Below are positions 1 through 7,206 of a stretch of 27,952 nucleotides of DNA, piece by piece (positions within the stretch are counted from its first letter, which is position 1; each line of letters opens with the position of its first letter). The translations under genes and the position numbers were made by a program. The notes beneath the pieces were generated by a model. The model did no database searches, was not told where the DNA came from, and saw only the letters and a list, made by a program, of their open reading frames with translations. Origin of the DNA: a virus; IMG/VR virus record IMGVR_UViG_3300024344_000102, positions 1 to 27,952 of that record, one strand, 5' to 3'.

Positions 1-5
1 TCTAA

Positions 6-662
6 TGGAGGTACTCTGTAGTTATAGCAAGTGGTACAACATACACAGCTTTCGGTGGCGGAGGCGGTGGAGGCGGTTCTAATGCCCCTCCTCAAAATGG
101 AGGATCAGGCGGAGGCGGAGCTTCTACTGGCCCAGGTGCATCTCCAAACGCACCAGGTCAAGGTAACACAGGTGGAGATAGATCAGGTGGAAACACTTGC
201 CCATCTGGTGGTTCAGGATCTGGCGGAGGCGGTGGCGCTGGTAGCGACGGCCTAACAGGCGGTAATGGATCTCAACCAGGTAGAGGTGGTAACGGTGGAA
301 ACGGTTCCCCATACAATGTAGGAAATTATTCAGCTACTGTTGCAGGCGGTGGTGGAGGTGGCACTGTAAAAGGTAACACAGCAGGCGGTAGTGCTGGCCC
401 AGGTGGAGCTGGTGCTGGTGGAACAGACGCAGACGGATCAAACGGTTCAGATAATACAGGTGGAGGTGGTGGAGGAGCAGGTTCTTCTTGTCACCCAAGA
501 GGTAACTCACCAAATAGAGGTGGTGGAAATGGAGGTAGTGGTAAAGTAGTAATACATGAAGCTGCTGTTCCAGGCGTAACCTTTATAGCTCCAGGCATGT
601 GGAATCAAAAAGATGTATTCGACAGAATTGAAGCAGGAAGATGGAAATCAACATCAGGATAA
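6..662 (+). CDS. Glycine-rich tail fibre / adhesin C-terminal region (5' incomplete, frame problem)
   Basis: The frame is open from base 6 to the stop at 660-662 (218 codons) and encodes a very glycine-rich protein with runs such as GGGGGGGG plus many N, S, T and P. It ends in a compact module with the motif KDVFDRIEAGRWK. Glycine-rich tips of this sort are known from phage tail-fibre adhesins, and short W/G-ending C-termini are common in tail proteins, so I infer a receptor-binding fibre end at the virion tip. No ATG, GTG or TTG lies in this frame before base 598, and it is closed by TAA at 3-5. Frame 1 reads SNGGTL and then stops at 19-21, and would join well to VVIASGTTYTAFGGG of this frame by a -1 shift near base 18. 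The gene is therefore probably the end of a longer gene carrying a real or assembly frameshift. Function is moderately sure, start unknown. Confidence 0.6.
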   Translation, partial: WRYSVVIASGTTYTAFGGGGGGGGSNAPPQNGGSGGGGASTGPGASPNAPGQGNTGGDRSGGNTCPSGGSGSGGGGGAGSDGLTGGNGSQPGRGGNGGNGSPYNVGNYSATVAGGGGGGTVKGNTAGGSAGPGGAGAGGTDADGSNGSDNTGGGGGGAGSSCHPRGNSPNRGGGNGGSGKVVIHEAAVPGVTFIAPGMWNQKDVFDRIEAGRWKSTSG

Positions 663-671
663 ACTAACACT

Positions 672-697
672 GGGGGTGGGAGACTGCCCCCTCTTTT
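672..697 (+). terminator. Rho-independent terminator after the fibre gene
   Basis: A G-run and a C-run form an 8-bp stem (5 G:C, two T:G wobbles, one G:C) with a GAGA loop, followed by TCTTTT. It sits 9 nt after the stop of the fibre gene and just ahead of the accessory cassette. Its 3' arm contains one copy of the TGCCCCCT octamer discussed in the findings. Some read-through would be needed to transcribe the cassette, since no promoter is visible between it and base 710. Confidence 0.65.
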
Positions 698-709
698 ACA
701 GGAGAGTGT

Positions 710-1255
710 GTGTATTTAAATAAACTAGAACAAGAATTAAGAGACTTGCATATTCCGTTAAAGGAAGATGATGTATTAGATCTTTTACAAATAAGAAAAC
801 GATGGCCTTTAAAATATCCATGGGGTCAATACGGTGTAGAAATATTAAATAGCAGTGGCATATTAGTATTTCCTTTTTATAGTTACGATGGTTACTTTGT
901 CTATGAAGAATGGAAAAAGTATTACGACAACGGTTTTATGACTGTGTTAAATAGTGTACTAGATTTAACAAAAGAATTAAGAGAATTAGATTTAATCTGC
1001 AAAAGACTAGTAGGTGATACAGTAAATGCAAACTTTGTTTTTGCCAAGCCAGGGGGGCAGAAAATAAGTTACACTGTGCATGAACACGACTTTGATGTGG
1101 TCGTTAAACAAATATACGGAACAGGACATTGGTTAGTTAGTAATGAAGAAGTTACACTAAAAGCCAATGATACTTTATTAATTCCTAGATTTACAAGACA
1201 CGAGGTGACTAAAACAACAGATAAAAAATTATCTATTGGTATAACTATTCCGTGA
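710..1255 (+). CDS. Cupin-fold protein, JmjC/Cupin_4-like putative oxygenase
   Basis: 181 aa starting at GTG, with GGAG at 701-704 giving a 5-nt spacer. The C-terminal half shows both cupin motifs: H124-E-H126 followed by Q134 and G137, then P159-x4-H164. The stretch DVVVKQIYGTGHW resembles the 'DVFxxQ..G.K.W' signature of Cupin_4/JmjC-like hydroxylases, but the usual HxD is HxH here. Metal binding is likely; 2-oxoglutarate use is possible but not proven. It is the first gene of a cassette, and its TGA overlaps the GTG of the carbamoyltransferase gene (GTGA), implying coupled translation. A non-enzymatic cupin is the alternative. The N-terminal 100 residues are not recognised. Confidence 0.6.
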   Translation: MYLNKLEQELRDLHIPLKEDDVLDLLQIRKRWPLKYPWGQYGVEILNSSGILVFPFYSYDGYFVYEEWKKYYDNGFMTVLNSVLDLTKELRELDLICKRLVGDTVNANFVFAKPGGQKISYTVHEHDFDVVVKQIYGTGHWLVSNEEVTLKANDTLLIPRFTRHEVTKTTDKKLSIGITIP

Positions 1256-2340
1256 TTTGTTTAGGTATAAATCGTAATCATAACGCTTCTGTTTGTTTAG
1301 TTAAAGATGGTGAAGTCTTACTGCATTTAGAAAACGAAAGATTAACAAAAATAAAATACGACTGTCTTCCAATACATGCTATGTTAGAAATAACTAAGTA
1401 TGTAGATCACATAGACAGATTAGGTATAGCAGCTTTCTCTAAACAAGATATAGATTATTGGGAAGGCAAAGATATATTTACACATCTTGTAGATAACTTA
1501 TCTCGCTCATTCAAAGGTAAACCATTTAAGACTACAGACTTAAGTAGTCATCATCATCAACTTCATGCTGCTTGTAGTTTTTACAACTCAGGTTTTGAAA
1601 ATGCTTTATGTATAGTTATAGATGGTATGGGTTCAGAAGTTTACTTTAAACTAGATGATCAAAGAGTATATGGCAGAGAACACACATCAGTGTTTCAAGG
1701 TTCTTATCCAGCATCTTTTGAATTATTAGAAAAACACGTAAGCTATCCTACAGAAGTAACAGGTAAAGTAGATATAGATAGCAGGATACATGTCAGTAAT
1801 CATATTAGTCCAGCTCAAGCATTTGGTCACAGCTCTGAATTTTTTGGCTTTGCACATATGGACGCTGGCAAACTTATGGGTATGGCTAGTTATGGCAAAC
1901 CTAATGAATGCGTTCCGCCAATATACACAGATGGTAAATTAAATAATAGACTTTTTTATATAGATGACAATCTAACTAAAATGTTTATTAATAATAAAAA
2001 TTATCCATACATGGATTTAGCTAGAGATAACTTTCAAGCTGGAGCAGACTTTGCATATGCCTTACAAACAGAAACTCAAAAACATGTAAAAGAATATGTG
2101 TTAGATTGGGTACAGAAAACCAAGACAAAAAAGGTTTGTTTGAGTGGTGGTTACTTCTTGAATTGCGTAGCCAATTATGATATAATGAAATCGTTACCAG
2201 ATGATGTTTCTTTGTATATAGAACCTTTATCTAACGATGCAGGAACTTCAATGGGAGCAGCTAAGATGTTGTATCATGGTGAAGCAAAAGATATGACAAT
2301 TAGAAAACAGGAGAATATATATTATGGTCGTAACACATAA
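1252..2340 (+). CDS. Carbamoyltransferase, N-terminal (Kae1-like) half, NodU/TobZ family
   Basis: 362 aa, GTG start inside the stop of the preceding gene. The N-terminus (LGINRNHNASVCLVKDG) and following ENERLTKIK match the Carbam_trans_N signature. H101-x3-H105 and D124 (VIDGMG) fit the metal/nucleotide site of the Kae1-like domain. Further family signatures are LMGMASYGKP, LSGGYFLNCVANYD and NDAGTSMGAA. In this family carbamoyl phosphate plus ATP gives carbamoyl-adenylate, and the carbamoyl group is moved to a hydroxyl of the substrate; the substrate here is unknown. The protein ends right after ENIYYG, exactly where intact homologues run into the C-terminal domain. That domain is encoded by the next gene, which overlaps by 17 nt. 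The two products presumably work as one enzyme of about 540 residues. Confidence 0.88.
   Translation: MICLGINRNHNASVCLVKDGEVLLHLENERLTKIKYDCLPIHAMLEITKYVDHIDRLGIAAFSKQDIDYWEGKDIFTHLVDNLSRSFKGKPFKTTDLSSHHHQLHAACSFYNSGFENALCIVIDGMGSEVYFKLDDQRVYGREHTSVFQGSYPASFELLEKHVSYPTEVTGKVDIDSRIHVSNHISPAQAFGHSSEFFGFAHMDAGKLMGMASYGKPNECVPPIYTDGKLNNRLFYIDDNLTKMFINNKNYPYMDLARDNFQAGADFAYALQTETQKHVKEYVLDWVQKTKTKKVCLSGGYFLNCVANYDIMKSLPDDVSLYIEPLSNDAGTSMGAAKMLYHGEAKDMTIRKQENIYYGRNT
2309..2313 (+). promoter_or_regulatory. Shine-Dalgarno for the separate carbamoyltransferase C-terminal gene
   Basis: AGGAG lies inside the 3' end of the N-terminal gene, 10 nt before the ATG at 2324. Its presence argues that the C-terminal half is translated as its own protein and that the split is not just a recent frameshift. 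Confidence 0.55.
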
Positions 2341-2863
2341 AGAAGTTGCACAGTTACTAACAGAAAATAAAATAATTGCTGTGTTTCAGGGGGCATCTGA
2401 ATCAGGCCCAAGAGCATTAGGTAATAGAAGTATATTACACAATCCAGCCAATCCTAATGGTAAAGACAAAGTAAATACAGTAAAGAAACGAGAATGGTTT
2501 AGACCGTTCGCAGGTACAGTTTTGTACGAGTATGCAAAAGATTGGTTTGATCTAGGTAAACAAACTGAGTCACCATTTATGATGTATGCCGTAGATGTAA
2601 TTAAATCTAAACAATCTTTGATACCAGCTATAACACATGTAGATGGTACATGTAGAGTTCAAACTTTGCGAAGAGAGACAAACAAAAACTTTTATGATTT
2701 GATAAAAGAATTTTACAATCTAACACAGATTCCAATATTATTTAATACTTCATTCAACATAGCAGGTTATCCTATTGTACAAACTTTAAAAGATGCAAAG
2801 AATGTAGTTGAACAATCTGCAATAGACTATTTATATCTACCTGAAAGCAAGGAGTTAATATGA
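2324..2863 (+). CDS. Carbamoyltransferase, C-terminal (YrdC-like) half, NodU/TobZ family
   Basis: 179 aa. It matches the Carbam_trans_C domain along most of its length: ESGPRALGNRSIL, VKKREWFRPFA, ITHVDGTCRVQTL, PILFNTSFNIAGYPIVQT and the closing DYLYL. In TobZ-type enzymes this domain supports formation of the carbamoyl-adenylate intermediate that the Kae1-like half then uses. It is read in a different frame from the preceding gene, with its own AGGAG and a 17-nt overlap, so the enzyme is probably two subunits. No slippery heptamer is visible in the overlap, which argues against programmed frameshifting. Its TGA overlaps the next ATG (ATGA). The domain assignment is strong; whether the split exists in the living phage needs read-level confirmation. 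Confidence 0.87.
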   Translation: MVVTHKEVAQLLTENKIIAVFQGASESGPRALGNRSILHNPANPNGKDKVNTVKKREWFRPFAGTVLYEYAKDWFDLGKQTESPFMMYAVDVIKSKQSLIPAITHVDGTCRVQTLRRETNKNFYDLIKEFYNLTQIPILFNTSFNIAGYPIVQTLKDAKNVVEQSAIDYLYLPESKELI

Positions 2864-3432
2864 TATTAGATTATAATTATTGGTATTTTAACCAAGCCAT
2901 GCCAAACAATATTTGTGAAGATATAATAAAAGTAGGCAAAGATAAAAAACTAGATGTAGCATTAGCTGGTGATAATACAGACCCAGCTAAACAAAATTTA
3001 GAAATTAGAAATTCAAACATCTCTTGGATAGATGAAGATTGGTTATATGGTTTAATATTTCCATTCGTACATGAAGCCAATACAAATGCTGGTTGGAATT
3101 TTCAGTACGAAAAATCTGAGCCAGTTCAATTCACAGAATATAAACCAGGACAACATTATGATTGGCATTATGATTTTAATTCAGATGGTGACACAATCAG
3201 AAAGTTATCAGTTGTAATATCTTTAAGCGATCCATCAGAATACGAAGGTGGTAATTTTATGTTAAGTAATGCAAATGTTATTAAACCAGCAGAAGAGTTA
3301 ACTGTTTCTGAATTAAAACCAAAAGGAAGCCTTGTAGTATTTCCTTCATTTCTATGGCACAAAGTTATGCCAGTCACCAAAGGTGTTAGATACTCAGCAG
3401 TGTCATGGTTAAGAGGAAAAAATTTTGTATGA
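2860..3432 (+). CDS. 2OG-Fe(II) oxygenase, prolyl-4-hydroxylase/PKHD-like
   Basis: 190 aa, ATG overlapping the previous stop, AAGGAG 5 nt upstream. The double-stranded beta-helix core shows FTEYKPGQHYDWHYDF with Fe ligands H103 and D105, then LSVVISLSDPSEYEGG, then GSLVVFPSFLWHKVMPV with distal ligand H167, and R177 in KGVRYSAVSW for the 2-oxoglutarate carboxylate. This spacing is typical of the PiuC/PKHD and prolyl-4-hydroxylase group. The family couples oxidative decarboxylation of 2-oxoglutarate to hydroxylation of a protein, nucleic acid or small molecule. It is third in the coupled cassette, directly after the carbamoyltransferase, so it could make the hydroxyl group that is carbamoylated. 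That link is inference. Confidence 0.85.
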   Translation: MILDYNYWYFNQAMPNNICEDIIKVGKDKKLDVALAGDNTDPAKQNLEIRNSNISWIDEDWLYGLIFPFVHEANTNAGWNFQYEKSEPVQFTEYKPGQHYDWHYDFNSDGDTIRKLSVVISLSDPSEYEGGNFMLSNANVIKPAEELTVSELKPKGSLVVFPSFLWHKVMPVTKGVRYSAVSWLRGKNFV

Positions 3433-4034
3433 GTTTTGCAGAAGATAATTATTTAGTTGTACCAAATGCAATAGATAAAAAGTTTGCTAATTTTCTTTAC
3501 CAGTATATGTTACTGCAAAGAAACATTGCTAAATTTAAATTTGAAACTAAATATATAACTTACTTTACTGTAGACCATGGAACGTTTGGTGATCGTCAAG
3601 TACCTCAAACATATGGAATGTATGGTGATCCAGTATTTGATTTACTATTAGAAAAAGATATAAGACCTATATTAGAAAAAGAAAGTAAATTAAATTTATA
3701 TTCTACTTACACATACTACAGAATATATAAAAAAGGTGATGTCTTAAAAAGACATAAAGATAGACCATCATGTAAAATTTCTACAACGATGAACATAGGA
3801 GGAGATGAGTGGCCCATTTATTTAGAACCATCAGGTGAAAAAAATAAGAAAGGCATAGAAGTAAATTTAAATCCAGGTGATATGTTAATGTATAGAGGAT
3901 GTGAGTTAGAACATTGGAGAGATGTCTTTGAAGGAGATGATTGTGCACAAGTATTTTTTCATTTTACCGATGATAAAAATTATATGTATGATACAAGACC
4001 CTTCTTAGGATTACCACAATATTTTAAAAAATGA
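3429..4034 (+). CDS. 2OG-Fe(II) oxygenase-like protein
   Basis: 201 aa from the ATG that overlaps the preceding TGA (ATGA). An in-frame ATG at 3405 exists but lacks a ribosome site and would overlap more, so I prefer 3429. The core has TYYRIYKKGDVLKRHKDRPS with likely Fe ligands H109 and D111, then STTMNIGGDEWPIYLEP, NPGDMLMYRG and EHW with H162 as distal ligand. No arginine sits at the usual position about ten residues after the distal histidine, so the 2OG contact is unclear. Proteins of this shape are common in marine phage genomes; substrates are unknown. It sits mid-cassette and is coupled to the next gene by another ATGA overlap. Confidence 0.75.
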   Translation: MSFAEDNYLVVPNAIDKKFANFLYQYMLLQRNIAKFKFETKYITYFTVDHGTFGDRQVPQTYGMYGDPVFDLLLEKDIRPILEKESKLNLYSTYTYYRIYKKGDVLKRHKDRPSCKISTTMNIGGDEWPIYLEPSGEKNKKGIEVNLNPGDMLMYRGCELEHWRDVFEGDDCAQVFFHFTDDKNYMYDTRPFLGLPQYFKK

Positions 4035-4489
4035 TTAAAGTAACACGTATAGAAAACGACGATCTAATTAATGAGTTGTTAGATTTATTAGAATATTGGA
4101 AAGCTCGAACTCCGATATTAGAAATAAGAAATACAAAAAATAAAACACAAAACGGATATCAGACTGGTAATGTTTTGTATCCTACACTACATTCAAAGTT
4201 AGTTAAAGAATTAAAATTAGAAGAATACAACTTTGATCACATGCATTTGATAGAATACTTTGAAGGAGGTCATCAAGATGTTCACAACCATGAGGAATAC
4301 GAAGATAGATCATTCATACTTTATCTAAATGATTCTGATGGTGATACGGTATTTTACCGAGACAATGAAGTGATAAGCACAAAACCTAAAAGAGGTAAGC
4401 TAGTTGTATTTGATGCTAATATAGAACATGAAGGATTACAATCTACACTAAGTAAACGAGTTGCAGTAGGAGGACTTAAATGGAAGTAA
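4031..4489 (+). CDS. Small 2OG-Fe(II) oxygenase-like protein with variant HxE/HxH site
   Basis: 152 aa. The jelly-roll core is visible: YFEGGHQDVHNHEEYEDRSF, then ILYLND, DTVFYRDN, KRGKLVVFDANIEHEG and SKRVAVGGLKW. The distal histidine is H133 and R143 lies ten residues later, as expected for 2-oxoglutarate binding. The proximal site is unusual: H85-N-H87-E-E89 in place of a plain HxD, so the ligands are H87 and E89 (HxE) or H85 and H87. It is shorter than most of the family (about 180-220 aa). It overlaps the next gene by 10 nt, and the AGGAGG for that gene lies inside this coding region. Confidence 0.7.
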   Translation: MIKVTRIENDDLINELLDLLEYWKARTPILEIRNTKNKTQNGYQTGNVLYPTLHSKLVKELKLEEYNFDHMHLIEYFEGGHQDVHNHEEYEDRSFILYLNDSDGDTVFYRDNEVISTKPKRGKLVVFDANIEHEGLQSTLSKRVAVGGLKWK

Positions 4490-5070
4490 TAACAGAGAAA
4501 TTTTTTGCTACGGGTATTGGATATTCGTTAAACGAAAACAATAAAAATATAAAAGATAAACTAGTAAAGAGATGTTTAGAAATAAAAAATAGAACAAAAG
4601 CAGGTGGCGAAGGTTGGTTAGCTAATAAGACTTATAACACAATACACACAGATTATAATCTACTTGAAGATAAAACATTTGCTGATTTACACAACTGGAT
4701 ATTTGGTAAAGTAGGAGAATATATGGGTAGTAATTATATTAAGTCTAATGTTAAACCAGAGAATGGTTGGTTTAATATATACAATAAAGGAGATTTTCAA
4801 GAGTTTCATTTACATACAGGCTCTGCATTATCTGTTATATACTTCTTGAAGTCACCAAAAGGAGGCAGCAAAGTGTGGTTTAAATCGCCAGTAGAAGATA
4901 TGGTTGAGTTACAATACAATAAAGAAGACCCATATGCTCATGTCACACATGAATCTGTTGAAGGAAAACTGCTAATATTTAGAAGTCATATACACCATGC
5001 AGTTGAACAGCACCCATTAGATGAATCTAGAATAACTTTAGCCTATAATTTTGCAGTCCAGAAGGCTTGA
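4480..5070 (+). CDS. Putative 2OG-Fe(II) oxygenase of the PF13759 / TIGR02466 type
   Basis: 196 aa, with a strong AGGAGG at 4468-4473, 6 nt before the ATG. The sequence ENGWFNIYNKGDFQEFHLHT, then LSVIYFLKSPKGGSKVWF, then GKLLIFRSHIHHAVEQHP and ESRITLAYNF, follows the PF13759 pattern 'W.N.Y.kGdf...H.H....S.vyYl' and 'LlLFpS...H.V.p....eRit..fN'. Candidate Fe ligands are H110, H112 and H172/H173, with R184 for 2-oxoglutarate. It is the last gene of the cassette. A 58-nt gap with a candidate promoter and a palindrome follows before virion genes resume. Confidence 0.82.
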   Translation: MEVITEKFFATGIGYSLNENNKNIKDKLVKRCLEIKNRTKAGGEGWLANKTYNTIHTDYNLLEDKTFADLHNWIFGKVGEYMGSNYIKSNVKPENGWFNIYNKGDFQEFHLHTGSALSVIYFLKSPKGGSKVWFKSPVEDMVELQYNKEDPYAHVTHESVEGKLLIFRSHIHHAVEQHPLDESRITLAYNFAVQKA

Positions 5071-5095
5071 ATATTACGTAAAAACATGGTAAATT
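5067..5095 (+). promoter_or_regulatory. Candidate sigma70-type promoter before the nozzle gene
   Basis: TTGAAT, 17 nt, TAAATT, with TGG directly ahead of the -10 (extended -10). The -35 and the TGG are identical to those of the minus-strand promoter at 22615-22643. The predicted start is near 5102, and the gene at 5129 has GAAGGA at 5118-5123. Each box matches consensus at only 4 of 6 positions, so this is moderate evidence. Confidence 0.4.
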
Positions 5096-5109
5096 AGAAG
5101 GGCTAATTT
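5091..5109. repeat. Palindrome AAATTAG-N5-CTAATTT over the promoter start region
   Basis: Perfect 7-bp arms with a 5-nt spacer, covering most of the -10 box and the predicted start site. It could be an operator, or a weak hairpin ending the accessory cassette; only ATTT follows it, so termination would be poor. Confidence 0.45.
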
Positions 5110-5128
5110 ATTTAAACGAAGGAAAACT

Positions 5129-7018
5129 ATGCCCTTGGTCAAATTAACAGCTCCTGCGGGAGTTGTAACAGACATTACGGATTATCAAGCAGGATTAAGA
5201 TACACTGATTCAGACAAGATAAGATTTAGAAAAGGTGCTCCTGAAAAAATAGGTGGTTGGGTTAAAAGAGAAGCTTTTAGTTCTACTACTTTATCTGGAG
5301 TATGTAGATCTATCTTCAATCACCGAGATTCTACTGGTAAAAAATTTAATTTTTATGGCACAAGTACACATGTTTTCATGGAATTTGGTGATTCTGTTTA
5401 TGACATTACACCTTTTAGAACAGATACTCAAACTCTGTCAAATCCTTTTACCACAGGATCAGCAGGTAGTAGCACTGTCACAGTCACAGATGCCAATCAC
5501 GGAGTTACCAGCACAACACCTCAATCTAGAGTCGTAATAGAATCTGTAGGATCAGGAACCACAGACGGAGTTACAATTACAGCTGGTGAATATTTTGTAG
5601 AATTTTTAACAGCTAACAGTTATAATATAACAGCAGTCTCAGGGGGCACAGGTAGTATATCAGGCACAGCATCATCAGGATCTACATCAGGTGGTGGCAC
5701 AGTTACAGTAAGATATTTAACAAACAATGGCCCATCAGATGCTACAACAGGATTTGGTTGGGGTGCTGGAACTTATGCATTATCTACATGGGGCACAGCT
5801 AGAACAATCGCAGCTGGTATTGTATTAGAACCTAGAGTATGGTCATTCGATTCTTTTGGTGAAGACGTAATAGCTTCTACAGCAGACGGTACAGACACTA
5901 TATATTATTTTGACATTAGTGCATTCTTGGCAGGCGCTTCTACTTACAGAGGTGTAACTTTATCGCACTATGTAACTAACACATTAAGTGGTGACGCAAC
6001 ACAAATACCAACTAAAACTGGTAGAGTATTAGTATCTACACCAGATAGACACATTTGTGTATTCGGTTGTAATCCACAAGGATCTACAGATTTTGATGAA
6101 ACAACAATTCGTTTCTCTTCACAAGAAAGTTTATCTACATGGAATGCTGATATAACTAATACATCAGGTTCACAAAAACTAGGAACAGGTAGTAGAATAG
6201 TTTCTGCTACAAAAGGTCGTGGTCAGATGTATGTTTGGACTGATAGAGATTTATATAGTATGCAGTTCGTAGGCCCACCATTCACATTTTCTTTCCAACA
6301 ACTCAGTGAGGCGTCAGGTTCTTTGGCACCTAAAGCTCCTGGTATGGTTGAAGGTTTAGCATACTGGATGGGTTTAGATAACTTCTATGTTTACGATGGT
6401 GCAGTTAAAACTTTAGAATGTCCTGTAAGAACTACAGTATTTGATAATATAAATAACATACAAAGAGAAAAAGTTTTTGCCGCAGTCAATACTAAGTTTC
6501 AAGAAGTGTGGTGGTTTTATCCATCAGGAACTAATACAGAAATAACAAACTATGTAATTTATAATTACGTGGATAATACTTGGGCTATAGGTTCTTTAGT
6601 TAGAACTGCTTGGACAGATTCAGATATAGAAGAGTTCCCATTAGCTACAGATTCTTCAGGCAATGTATTTGAGCATGAGAACGGAGTCAATGATAATACA
6701 TCAGCATTAGCAGCTTCAGTTGAAACTGGATTTTTTAATGGTGATGAGAATGGTGATAACTTAATATTTATGAGTAGAATTATACCTGACACTACATTCT
6801 TTTCAGGTTCTCAAATAAAATTTCAAATGAAATCAAAAAGGTATCCTAATGGTAGTGAGATAACCAAAGGGCCTTTTACACTATCATCTTCAACAACCAA
6901 ATTAAATTTACGTTCTAGAGGCAGATCATTTCAAGTAAAATATTTTTCAGATGCAGCAGATACATCTTGGAGACTTGGAACTTGGAGAGCTGAAGGACAA
7001 GCAGACGGAACAAGATAA
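5129..7018 (+). CDS. Tail nozzle / packaged-DNA-stabilisation-like virion protein
   Basis: 629 aa, ATG with GAAGGA 5 nt upstream. The N-terminus (LTDITDYQ-like 'VVTDITDYQAGLRYTDSDK', then IRFRKGAPEKIGGW) and the ending with RGRSFQVKYFSD and WRLGTWRAEGQADG match a protein common in short-tailed marine and soil phages that sits in the tail, comparable in position to P22 gp10 or a T7-type nozzle. The middle is beta-rich: a G/S/T-rich insertion at about residues 105-200, then repeated strands such as GRVLVSTPDRHICVFGCNP and FYVYDGAVKTL, suggesting a propeller-like body. No enzymatic motif is seen. Virion identity is fairly sure; the exact ring is inferred from gene order. Its TAA overlaps the next ATG (TAATG). 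Confidence 0.6.
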   Translation: MPLVKLTAPAGVVTDITDYQAGLRYTDSDKIRFRKGAPEKIGGWVKREAFSSTTLSGVCRSIFNHRDSTGKKFNFYGTSTHVFMEFGDSVYDITPFRTDTQTLSNPFTTGSAGSSTVTVTDANHGVTSTTPQSRVVIESVGSGTTDGVTITAGEYFVEFLTANSYNITAVSGGTGSISGTASSGSTSGGGTVTVRYLTNNGPSDATTGFGWGAGTYALSTWGTARTIAAGIVLEPRVWSFDSFGEDVIASTADGTDTIYYFDISAFLAGASTYRGVTLSHYVTNTLSGDATQIPTKTGRVLVSTPDRHICVFGCNPQGSTDFDETTIRFSSQESLSTWNADITNTSGSQKLGTGSRIVSATKGRGQMYVWTDRDLYSMQFVGPPFTFSFQQLSEASGSLAPKAPGMVEGLAYWMGLDNFYVYDGAVKTLECPVRTTVFDNINNIQREKVFAAVNTKFQEVWWFYPSGTNTEITNYVIYNYVDNTWAIGSLVRTAWTDSDIEEFPLATDSSGNVFEHENGVNDNTSALAASVETGFFNGDENGDNLIFMSRIIPDTTFFSGSQIKFQMKSKRYPNGSEITKGPFTLSSSTTKLNLRSRGRSFQVKYFSDAADTSWRLGTWRAEGQADGTR

Positions 7019-7206
7019 TGAGTTTATTTAGTAAGGGAGTATACCCAGAGTTATCATACGAAGAAAGAAATAACAATTCTGTATTCGCTAGAACATATGA
7101 TGCTTTGATTAATATTCTACGATTACGCGATGCTTCAGAAGGTGAGATACCTGTAAAGATTGCTGATCAAGATCAACAACGATCAATGAATTGGTTTCTA
7201 AACTAA
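7018..7206 (+). CDS. Small hypothetical protein in the virion operon
   Basis: 62 aa, start overlapping the nozzle-gene stop by one base, and its own stop overlapping the next ATG by one base. It has no signal peptide or membrane segment. It is rich in charged residues with a helical middle (RTYDALINILRLRDA). The tight coupling on both sides argues that it is real. I do not recognise a family; by position it may be a small connector or assembly factor. Confidence 0.6.
   Translation: MSLFSKGVYPELSYEERNNNSVFARTYDALINILRLRDASEGEIPVKIADQDQQRSMNWFLN

Noticed and set aside
31-255. Plus-strand open frame overlapping the glycine-rich region
   Set aside because: The glycine frame covers the same DNA and is typical of fibre tips; the alternative has odd composition and no ribosome site.
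2309-2345. Programmed frameshift joining the carbamoyltransferase halves
   Set aside because: No slippery heptamer or strong downstream hairpin is visible, and the second half has its own Shine-Dalgarno and ATG.
3405-3428. Upstream ATG for the second 2OG oxygenase gene
   Set aside because: No ribosome site precedes it, and the ATG at 3429 gives the same ATGA overlap as other cassette junctions.
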